From Betaproteobacteria bacterium (lineage in GTDB: Bacteria; Pseudomonadota; Gammaproteobacteria; Burkholderiales; Rhodocyclaceae): 64,000 nt of DNA. Positions 55,440 to 62,535 of the stretch are shown piece after piece. Under the pieces are notes generated by a model. It was not told where the DNA came from. It did not search any database and saw only the letters and a list, made by a program, of their open reading frames with translations. The stretch covers positions 124,001-188,000 of the forward strand of contig JADJBM010000008.1 in the NCBI GenBank assembly GCA_016703785.1, in the 5' to 3' direction. The translations under genes and the position numbers were made by a program. Within the stretch, counting starts at the first letter, position 1, and each line of letters starts with the position of its first letter.

Positions 55440-55453
55440 TTGATTTGTATCAA
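55440..55453. promoter_or_regulatory. Perfect FNR-type box upstream of sat-aprBA
   Basis: TTGATTTGTATCAA matches TTGAT-N4-ATCAA fully. Towards sat, a run of seven C (minus strand, 55431-55425) and a TAAAAT hexamer (55414-55409) follow, 25 bases beyond the box, close to the spacing of an activator overlapping a promoter. Confidence 0.6.
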
Positions 55454-55473
55454 TCAATGCGAACAAACAGGCC

Positions 55474-56909
55474 TCAGAACGGCGTTTTCTGCTTCATTTC
55501 CTCAAGATGGCGGGCGCGCAGTTCGCGCAGGCGTGCATCGGCCTGGGAATGCTCGAAGTAGTCGCCATCGCCGGCTTTCTGCGCCAGTTCAAGTTGCTGG
55601 ATCGCCGCCACCAACTGTCCATTCAGGACATACAGCTCCGCCTGGGCGCGGTGCTGCTGCAGGCGCTTGCCGAGCGCGGCATAGCTCTTGGCCTGCAAAC
55701 CATGCAGGGCTCCGTCCGAGGGCGTCAGCTGCAATTCGCCAGTCGCCAACTTCAGCGCCTCCTGCCCCTGACCGTCCGCCAGCAGGGCATCGATCTGGCC
55801 GTAGAGCAGTGCCTTGTTGCGGGGATGGCGGGCACGCGCCTCGCGGTAGATTTTCAGCGCGCCGGACAGATCGTCCTGCGCACGTCGCACATCGGCGGCC
55901 AGGGTATCCACCATCGGCGATATCGACTTCAGCCGGCGCAGGCCGGCCACTTCCCGCTCCGCCGCCGGGAGATTCTTCATCCGCATCTGCGCCACGGCGA
56001 GTCCGTAGCGGGCGGCCACCTCGGACAGGTACTTGCGGTCGCGCAGCTGGGTTTCGAAGTCGGTGACGGCATCACGCGGATCGCCCAGGCTGGCGCGCAA
56101 CTTGGCGCGCACCAGCTGGAAATCCGCCGAGTCGGCCACCTGGCGATACTGCGTCTGCAGGACGCGGTTTTCCATGTCGCTGATGCGCTCGACGGTCAGG
56201 GGTGGGTGCGCAGGTAGCCGGGCGCATTGTTCTCGTAGAGCCGGCCGAATTTCTGCATGCGCTCGAAGAAACTGGCCATGCCGCGCACGTCGAAACCCGC
56301 CCGATCCAGGGTCTGTATGCCGATGCGGTCGGCCTCTCGCTCGAAGTCGCGCGAGTAATTGAGCATGGTCTGAACGCCGGCCGCGGCGCCGGTGGCCATC
56401 GCCGCCTGGCTGACATCGGAATTCGACCGCGCCGCGAGGATCGCCACGGCCAGCGCCAGCCATTGGGTCATCTGTGCCTGGTTCTGCTTGCCCATCAGCC
56501 TGGCCAGGTGTTTTTGCGTGACGTGCGCGATTTCATGCGACAGCACGCCGGCCAGCTCGGATTCCGACTGCGCCGCGAGGATGAGGCCGCTGTGCACGCC
56601 GATATAGCCGCCCGGCAGGGCAAAGGCATTGAGGGTGGCATCGCGCAGGGCGAAGAACTCGAAGGACTGTCCCGCCTCCGGCATGGCCGCGGATAGGCGG
56701 CTGCCAAGGGCATTGAGGTAGGCGGTCACTTCGACATCGTCGATGTACGACGGCTCCCGCAGGCGGATGTCGCGCATGATCGACTCGCCGATGCGCCGCT
56801 CCATGTACGGCGGCAGGTCGGTCCGCGAAGCCTCCCCCAGGTCGGGCAAGCCTTCGGCCAGCGCACCGGGCGCCAGAATTGCGAGGAAAACCAGGGTTCG
56901 GAATCTCAT
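55474..56909 (-). pseudogene. BepA-like M48 metalloprotease with TPR tail, frameshifted
   Basis: From ATG 56909 the frame gives a signal peptide (MRFRTLVFLAILAPGALA) and a zinc protease domain with the HExxH motif in VLSHEIAHVTQKHLARL and the downstream glutamate in FEREADRIGIQTLDRAGFD. It stops at 56196. The next frame continues directly with LTVERISDMENRVLQTQYRQ and a TPR region to 55474. One extra C in CCCC (56199-56202 on the plus strand as GGGG) restores 478 residues, close to the 487 of E. coli BepA, a periplasmic protease and chaperone for outer-membrane protein assembly. The break may be a sequencing error. Confidence 0.82.
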
Positions 56910-57028
56910 TGTTTTATATGATACCTTGGCGCAGACGGGCAATTCGCCGGGCTTTGTTACCAAGTGTTTCTAAGGATTCGGCTAGAATTGCCGATAACAA
57001 TAGATCATCCCATTCCGAGAAGGTTCGC

Positions 57029-57478
57029 TTGAGCACGCACGCCCTTTTACTGGCCGAGGATTCGCCCGAGGACACGCGATTGATCCTCAATGCGCTGCAA
57101 CCCGCCATCCAGGAGGACATGGTCGCGCTTTGCAGCGATGGCGTGGATGCATTGGATTATCTTTTCGCCCGCAATGCCTACGCCCATCGCAGCAGCGACG
57201 ACCTTCCTGGTGTGGCACTCATCGATTTGAATCTGCCCAAGATCAACGGCCTGGAAGTCTTGCGGGAGCTGAGGGAAAACCCCCGCACCCGTCTGCTGCC
57301 GGTGGTGATCCTGTCCGCCTCTTCGGAACAGCGCGACGTGCGCGCCGCATCGCTGCTGGGCGCCAACAGCTATGTATGCAAGCCCCTCGATTACGGCCGC
57401 CTGCGCGAGACGGTCGAACTGCTCGGGCGCTATTGGCTCGACCTCAATATCCCCCCCCCTCCCGCACCGCCCGCCTGA
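57029..57478 (+). CDS. Stand-alone response regulator (Rcp1-like receiver)
   Basis: The protein of 149 residues is a single receiver domain: acidic pair in [15 protein letters not shown], phospho-acceptor aspartate in [20 protein letters not shown], and [13 protein letters not shown] with the conserved lysine. It has no output domain, like Rcp1/CheY-type regulators that pair with phytochrome or PAS kinases. The start is TTG 57029 with GAGAAGG upstream; the frame's earlier codons lie in the promoter region shared with the divergent protease gene. Either histidine kinase in this window could be its partner; this is a guess. Confidence 0.85.
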   Translation: MSTHALLLAEDSPEDTRLILNALQPAIQEDMVALCSDGVDALDYLFARNAYAHRSSDDLPGVALIDLNLPKINGLEVLRELRENPRTRLLPVVILSASSEQRDVRAASLLGANSYVCKPLDYGRLRETVELLGRYWLDLNIPPPPAPPA

Positions 57479-57494
57479 TCCAGGGTCAATTGAC

Positions 57495-57986
57495 ATGCCC
57501 GAACCCTTCACGCATTTCGACGCCCAGGGACAGGCGCACATGGTGGACGTGGCGGAGAAGAGCGAAACCCGCCGCATCGCCCGGGCTGCCGGCACTGCAT
57601 TCATGCAACCCGCCACGCTGGCCCTGATTGAATCCGGCGATGCGAAAAAGGGGGATGTGCTGGGCGTGGCACGCATCGCCGCCATCCAGGCCGCCAAGCG
57701 CGCCTCAGATCTGATTCCCCTCTGCCACCCGATATCCCTGACCCGCGTCGGGGTGGAATTTGCCATAGACCGGGATCGCGCCTGCATCACCTGTGTCGTC
57801 ACGGCCGAGACCGTGGGCCGCACCGGCGTCGAGATGGAGGCGCTCACCGCCGTCAGCGTCGGCCTCCTGACCATCTACGACATGTGCAAGGCTGTCGATC
57901 GGGGAATATTTTTCGATAATGTCCGTCTACTCGAAAAGGATGGTGGGAAAAGCGGGCATTGGAAGGCACGGGATTCTCAAGGCTGA
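57495..57986 (+). CDS. moaC: Cyclic pyranopterin monophosphate synthase
   Basis: MoaC, with MoaA, makes the first intermediate of molybdopterin. The 163-residue protein has [19 protein letters not shown] and [20 protein letters not shown] ... KAVDRG, which hold the catalytic residues. The cofactor is needed by SoeA in this window. It lies 16 bases after the response regulator and may be read with it. Confidence 0.95.
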   Translation: MPEPFTHFDAQGQAHMVDVAEKSETRRIARAAGTAFMQPATLALIESGDAKKGDVLGVARIAAIQAAKRASDLIPLCHPISLTRVGVEFAIDRDRACITCVVTAETVGRTGVEMEALTAVSVGLLTIYDMCKAVDRGIFFDNVRLLEKDGGKSGHWKARDSQG

Positions 57987-58215
57987 TCGCTGGAATATTA
58001 GTCACCACTAAAATTGGTGTGGCTTATTTTTAGATCAATACCAATGAGTTGTCCTGCGACGTTATCCAAGCTAGAGTCCGGACAAGTCCTAGGCAAACCA
58101 CTCTCCGCAATAGGGTAGTTAAGGGGTGCCGTCGGTTACGGACCAAATCTTAGAGAGTTCCCTCACCCAGCCCTTGACGGGACGGGTGAACACACTGACC
58201 AAAGGAGTAACACGG
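57987..58215. other. Intergenic region upstream of soxY
   Basis: The 229 bases contain a small CACCA/TGGTG hairpin near 58004-58020 that may end moaC transcription, A/T-rich sequence around 58030, and the strong AAAGGAG ribosome-binding site of soxY at 58201-58207. I found no clear sigma-70 pair or FNR box. Confidence 0.4.
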
Positions 58216-58689
58216 ATGGATGCATTGCGCAGAACCCTGCTGAAAGGGGCGGGTGCCACCGGTGCGATCGCGGCGGCCATGGCGGCCGGCGTGCTCAAGC
58301 CCTCACAGGTACTGGCTGCCGAATACAACCGGGCGGCCTTCGAGGCGAAGGACGTGGCCGGTGCCCTGAAGGGGGTCGGCGCCAGCAGTACCGCCGAGAG
58401 CAAGGACATCGTGATCCGCGCGCCGGACATCGCCGAGAACGGCGCTGTCGTGCCGGTGGATGTCGTCAGCAACATTCCCAACACGATTTCACTGGCCGTG
58501 CTGGTGGACAAGAACCCTTCCCCGCTGACCTCCGCCTTCGATTTCGCCAACGGCGCCGTCGCGGAAATGGCCTTGCGCGTCAAGATGGGCCAGACTTCGA
58601 TGGTCGAGGCAATTGCCAAGACGGCGGACGGCAAATTCTACATTGCCAAGAAGGAAGTGAAAGTCACGGTCGGCGGCTGCGGCGGTTAA
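58216..58689 (+). CDS. soxY: SoxY sulfur-carrier subunit
   Basis: SoxY holds the sulfur substrate on the cysteine of its C-terminal swinging arm during periplasmic thiosulfate oxidation. The 157-residue precursor begins with a twin-arginine-like signal (MDALRRTLLKGAGATGAIAA) and ends in the diagnostic VTVGGCGG. ATG 58216 has AAAGGAG upstream. It heads the soxYZAXB operon. Confidence 0.97.
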   Translation: MDALRRTLLKGAGATGAIAAAMAAGVLKPSQVLAAEYNRAAFEAKDVAGALKGVGASSTAESKDIVIRAPDIAENGAVVPVDVVSNIPNTISLAVLVDKNPSPLTSAFDFANGAVAEMALRVKMGQTSMVEAIAKTADGKFYIAKKEVKVTVGGCGG

Positions 58690-58743
58690 TGCCAGCCTTT
58701 GTACCTGTGGTACTGAACGAAACGGAACAATACGGAGAAAGAC

Positions 58744-59058
58744 ATGGCAGATCCAATGAAAATCCGCGCCCAGATGAAGGGCGACACCGCTGAAATCCGC
58801 GTGCTCATGAGCCACCCGATGGAGACCGGCCAGCGCAAGGATGGTACGGGCAACGTCGTGCCGGCACATTACATTCAGGCAATTACCGTGGATGTGGGCG
58901 GCAAGCGCGTCATCCAGGGCCAGGCCGGACCAGCCGTTTCGCGCAACCCGGTGTTCGGCTTCAAGGTCAAGGGCGCCAAGGCCGGCGACAAGGTCGTCAT
59001 CAACTGGGTCGACAACAAGGGCGACAAACGCACGGACGAAGCCACGATCAGCGGCTGA
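58744..59058 (+). CDS. soxZ: SoxZ partner of SoxY
   Basis: SoxZ forms the heterodimer with SoxY; it has no signal and is carried across with SoxY. The 104-residue protein matches the family (MADPMKIRAQMKGDTAEIRV ... AGPAVSRNPVFGFKVKGAKA ... WVDNKGDKRTDEATISG). Its last codons lie in a 27-base segment that is repeated just downstream. Confidence 0.97.
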   Translation: MADPMKIRAQMKGDTAEIRVLMSHPMETGQRKDGTGNVVPAHYIQAITVDVGGKRVIQGQAGPAVSRNPVFGFKVKGAKAGDKVVINWVDNKGDKRTDEATISG

Positions 59059-59094
59059 GTCCTGCTGCAAACGCACGGACGAAGCCACGATCAG
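59025..59094 (+). repeat. 27-base direct repeat at the 3' end of soxZ
   Basis: The 27 bases at 59025-59051, coding for part of the SoxZ C-terminus (KRTDEATIS), recur exactly at 59068-59094 after a 16-base gap that contains the soxZ stop. It looks like a recent local duplication. Confidence 0.9.
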
Positions 59095-59187
59095 TTGATC
59101 GGCGTCCGGGGGCAAACTGAAAAGAACAAGCGGGGCGGCGTGAGACCGCCCCGGAAAGAAGTTGCACCACCCACAAGGAGGAATGTC

Positions 59188-60054
59188 ATGAAGAAGCGCA
59201 TCGGCGCACTCATGGCTGCCGCGGCGATGTCGGCGGCTTTTGCCGCGCACGCCCAGCAGCCCATGAAACAACCTGCCGCAAAGGCACCGGCCAAGGCCAC
59301 CCAGAAGGCTACTGACGCCACCACGGCGGATTTCGAGAAGTTCCGCGACGTGCTCGAGGAAGACAACCCGGCCGAACTGTTCGAGGCCAAGGGCGAGGAA
59401 CTGTGGAAGGCCAAGCGCGGACCGAAGAACGTCTCGCTCGCCGAGACCTGCGACCTCGGCCTCGGCGTTGGCAAGCTGAAGGGCGCCTACGTTCAGTTGC
59501 CGCGCTACTTCGCCGATGTCGATGCCGTCATGGATGCCGAGCGGCGCATCGCGCACTGCATGGTGACGCACCAGGGTTTCAAGGCGGAGGACCTGGCGAA
59601 GAAGCCGTTCAGTTCCGGCAACTACACGCCGGAACTGGTCTCGCTGACGACCTACGTCGCCGGCCACTCGCGCAAGATGAAGATCGCCATCCCGCAGAAA
59701 CACCCCAAGGAGAAAGAGACCTACCAGATCGGCAAGGAAATCTTCGCCTACCGCGCCGGCCCCTGGGACTTCTCCTGCTCCACCTGCCACGGCGAGGACG
59801 GCAAGCGCATCCGCACGCAGAACCTGCCCAACCTGAGCACGCCCGAGGGCGCCATCCGCGCCTTCCAGGGCTGGCCCGGCTACCGCATGACGGGCGGCGT
59901 CATGCACACATTGCAGTGGCGCATGAACGACTGCTTCCGCCAGCAGCGCTTCCCCGAGCCGAACTACGTCTCGCCCTCGATCACGGCATTGCTCAGCTAC
60001 ATGGGCGTCAATGCCAACGGACAGATGTACAAGGGTCCCGGAATCAAGCGCTAA
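59188..60054 (+). CDS. soxA: SoxA c-type cytochrome (single heme motif)
   Basis: SoxAX catalyses oxidative coupling of thiosulfate to SoxY. The 288-residue precursor has a signal peptide (MKKRIGALMAAAAMSAAFAA). Only one heme motif, CSTCH, is visible. The two cysteines in SLAETCDLGLG and RRIAHCMVTHQ stand where diheme SoxA proteins have the first heme, so they probably form a disulfide. The conserved cysteine in NDCFRQQRFPEPNY is the persulfide heme ligand of the active site. ATG 59188 has AAGGAGGAA upstream. Confidence 0.95.
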   Translation: MKKRIGALMAAAAMSAAFAAHAQQPMKQPAAKAPAKATQKATDATTADFEKFRDVLEEDNPAELFEAKGEELWKAKRGPKNVSLAETCDLGLGVGKLKGAYVQLPRYFADVDAVMDAERRIAHCMVTHQGFKAEDLAKKPFSSGNYTPELVSLTTYVAGHSRKMKIAIPQKHPKEKETYQIGKEIFAYRAGPWDFSCSTCHGEDGKRIRTQNLPNLSTPEGAIRAFQGWPGYRMTGGVMHTLQWRMNDCFRQQRFPEPNYVSPSITALLSYMGVNANGQMYKGPGIKR

Positions 60055-60066
60055 GGAGGATTCGAC

Positions 60067-60681
60067 ATGAAAACCCAAAAGACCACCTTGCTCTGCGCCG
60101 TCTCCCTGCTCGCCGCCGGCATCGCCCAGGCTGGCGACTACCGCTCGCAGGCCATCGCCCTGATCAAGCAGGATTTTCACCCGCGCGGCATCGCCACTAC
60201 CGACCGCATCCACGAAGAGGGCCTGCAGGCCGTCTGCAACCGCACCAGCGACAAGCCGCCGGCCGCCGTTGCGGAGCGCCTGCAAAAGGACCAGTTCGAT
60301 GCCATCAAGTGGCCCAGCGACGGCAAGTTCATGGGCGGCGACTGGAAGAAAGGCGAAAAGATCGCCCAGAGCGGGCAAGGCATGGCCTGGAACAACAAGC
60401 CGAGCCAGGAGAACGGCGGCAGCTGCTACAACTGCCACCAGATCGGCCCGAAGGAGACCTCCTTCGGCACGCTCGGCCCCAGCCTCTACCAGTTCGGCAA
60501 GCTGCGCGGCTACGGCGAGGACATCCAGAAGTACGTCTGGGGCAAGATCTGGAACGCCAAGGCCACCAACCTCTGCTCGCAAATGCCGCGCATGGGCCAT
60601 TCGGGCACCCTGACGGAAAAGCAGATCAAGGATCTCGTCGCGTTGCTGATGGACCCGAACTCGCCGGTCAACAAGGAATAA
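60067..60681 (+). CDS. soxX: SoxX c-type cytochrome
   Basis: SoxX is the electron-accepting partner of SoxA. The 204-residue precursor has a signal peptide (MKTQKTTLLCAVSLLAAGIA) and one heme motif, CYNCH, near residue 121, with the distal ligand probably the methionine in LCSQMPRMGHSG. It is 12 bases after soxA with AAGGAGG upstream. A hairpin with a T-run follows it. Confidence 0.95.
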   Translation: MKTQKTTLLCAVSLLAAGIAQAGDYRSQAIALIKQDFHPRGIATTDRIHEEGLQAVCNRTSDKPPAAVAERLQKDQFDAIKWPSDGKFMGGDWKKGEKIAQSGQGMAWNNKPSQENGGSCYNCHQIGPKETSFGTLGPSLYQFGKLRGYGEDIQKYVWGKIWNAKATNLCSQMPRMGHSGTLTEKQIKDLVALLMDPNSPVNKE

Positions 60682-60696
60682 CGACAATTCACCCCC

Positions 60697-60725
60697 AAAA
60701 GGCTTGGCGGTGCCAAGCCTTTTTT
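60697..60725 (+). terminator. Hairpin with T-run between soxX and soxB
   Basis: AAGGCTTGGC pairs with GCCAAGCCTT around GGT and is followed by further T residues, the classical intrinsic form, only 15 bases before the soxB ATG. It must be partly read through or soxB has its own promoter. Confidence 0.8.
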
Positions 60726-60740
60726 GAGGACACCCCCAAC

Positions 60741-62465
60741 ATGTCCATGAACCGCAGAGAATTCCTGCAGATCCTCGCCGCCGCCTCCGCGGCAGGCTTC
60801 GCCCTCGACAGCCGCGAACTTCTGGCTGCCCAGAGCGGCGCAAAAATCTACGACCTGCCGCGCTTCGGCAATGTTTCGCTGCTGCATTTCACCGACTGCC
60901 ATGCCCAGTTGCAGCCGATCTTCTTCCGCGAACCGAACGTCAATCTCGGCCTCGGCGCTGCAAAAGGCCGCGCGCCGCACCTGGTCGGCGAGCATCTGCT
61001 CAAGGCCTTCAGGATCAAGTCGGGCTCGGCCGAGGCACACGCCTTCACCTATCTCGACTTCGAGAAGGCGGCAAAAACCTATGGCAAGGTCGGCGGCTTC
61101 GCCCATCTCGCCACGCTGGTCAAGCGCCTGCGCGCCTCGCGCCCCGGCGCGCTGCTGCTCGACGGCGGCGACACCTGGCAGGGTTCGGCCACGGCGCTGT
61201 GGAGCAAGGGCCAGGACATGGTCGACGCCTGCAAGCTGCTCGGCGTGGACATCATGACCGGGCACTGGGAATTCACGCTCGGCGCCGAACGCGTCAAGGA
61301 GATTGTCGAGAAGGATTTCGCCGGCAAGATCGAATTCCTTGCGCAGAACGTCAAGACCACGGACTTCGGCGATCCGGTGTTCAAACCCTACACGATGCGC
61401 GAAATGAACGGTGTGCCGGTGGCCATCATCGGCCAGGCCTTCCCCTACACCCCGATCGCCAATCCCCGCTACATGGTGCCGGACTGGACCATGGGGATTC
61501 AGGACGAGGAGATGCAAAAGATCGTCAATGAAGCCCGCGGCAAGGGCGCCAAAGTGGTAGTCGTGCTCTCGCACAACGGCATGGACGTCGACCTCAAGAT
61601 GGCCAGCCGCGTCAGCGGCATCGACGCCATCCTCGGCGGCCACACGCACGACGGCGTGCCGGCGCCTTCCATCGTCAAGAACGCCGGCGGCAAGACGCTG
61701 GTGATGAATTCCGGCTCGAACGGCAAGTTCCTCTCCGTGCTCGACCTCGACGTGCGGGCTGGCAAGGTGCAGGGCTTCCGCTACAAGCTGCTGCCGGTGT
61801 TCGCCAACCTCCTGCCGGCCGACGCGGAGATGGCCGCCACCATCGACAAGGTGCGCGCACCGCATCTGGCCAAGCTGGAAGAAAAGCTCGCCGTCTCGGA
61901 AGGCCTGCTCTACCGGCGCGGCAACTTCAACGGCAGCTGGGACCAACTCATCCTCGACGCCATGATGGACGTGAAGGGCGCGCAGATCGCCTTCTCGCCC
62001 GGCTTCCGCTGGGGTACCTCGATCCTGCCCGGCCAGGCCATCACCTTCGAGCACGTCATGGACCAGACGGCCATCACCTACCCCTACTCGACGCTCTCCG
62101 ACATGAGCGGCGAGATGATCAAGAGCGTGCTGGAGGACGTCTGCGACAACCTCTTCAACGACGACCCCTACAAGCAGCAGGGCGGCGACATGGTGCGCGT
62201 CGGCGGCATGAGCTACACCTGCAATCCGAACGCCGCCATCGGCCAGCGCATCACCGACATGCGCCTCGGCGGCAAACCGATCGAGGCCGGCAAGACCTAC
62301 AAGGTGGCCGGCTGGGCACCGGTGGCCGAGGGCGCCAGCGGGGAGCCGATCTGGGACGTGGTGTCGAAGTGGCTGCGCGACAGGAAGGTCGTCGCGCCAC
62401 GCAAGCTCAACAACCCGAAGCTCGTTGGCATGGGCGGCAACCCGGGACTGGTCGAGACCCGGTAA
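60741..62465 (+). CDS. soxB: SoxB thiosulfohydrolase
   Basis: SoxB hydrolyses the sulfate group from SoxYZ-bound intermediates with two manganese ions. The 574-residue precursor begins with a Tat signal (MSMNRREFLQILAAASAAGF). Metal ligands are visible in LLHFTDCHAQLQP, LLLDGGDTWQGS, MTGHWEFTLG, VVVLSHNGMDVD and ILGGHTHDGVP. It closes the sox cluster here; soxC, soxD and other sox genes are not in the window. Confidence 0.97.
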   Translation: MSMNRREFLQILAAASAAGFALDSRELLAAQSGAKIYDLPRFGNVSLLHFTDCHAQLQPIFFREPNVNLGLGAAKGRAPHLVGEHLLKAFRIKSGSAEAHAFTYLDFEKAAKTYGKVGGFAHLATLVKRLRASRPGALLLDGGDTWQGSATALWSKGQDMVDACKLLGVDIMTGHWEFTLGAERVKEIVEKDFAGKIEFLAQNVKTTDFGDPVFKPYTMREMNGVPVAIIGQAFPYTPIANPRYMVPDWTMGIQDEEMQKIVNEARGKGAKVVVVLSHNGMDVDLKMASRVSGIDAILGGHTHDGVPAPSIVKNAGGKTLVMNSGSNGKFLSVLDLDVRAGKVQGFRYKLLPVFANLLPADAEMAATIDKVRAPHLAKLEEKLAVSEGLLYRRGNFNGSWDQLILDAMMDVKGAQIAFSPGFRWGTSILPGQAITFEHVMDQTAITYPYSTLSDMSGEMIKSVLEDVCDNLFNDDPYKQQGGDMVRVGGMSYTCNPNAAIGQRITDMRLGGKPIEAGKTYKVAGWAPVAEGASGEPIWDVVSKWLRDRKVVAPRKLNNPKLVGMGGNPGLVETR

Positions 62466-62489
62466 CAAAGCCTAACAATCCCGCCAGGC

Positions 62490-62535
62490 ATGGCACGGTA
62501 GAATTCGGCACACCATGCCGAATTCGCCGTGCCAT
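62490..62535. repeat. Long inverted repeat over the start of the TolC-family gene
   Basis: The arm 62490-62510 is mirrored at 62516-62535 with one mismatch and one bulge, around a CACCA loop, each arm containing GAATTC. The proposed ATG (62534) lies at the base of the right arm, so the hairpin could hide the translation start or end soxB transcription. Confidence 0.8.

Noticed and set aside
58026..58060. A possible FNR box upstream of soxY
   Set aside because: Only one ATCAA half-site is present; the opposite half does not match at the correct spacing.
58489..60843. A 784-codon minus-strand frame opposite the sox genes
   Set aside because: Shadow of soxY-soxZ-soxA-soxX, which have diagnostic motifs such as GGCGG and CxxCH.
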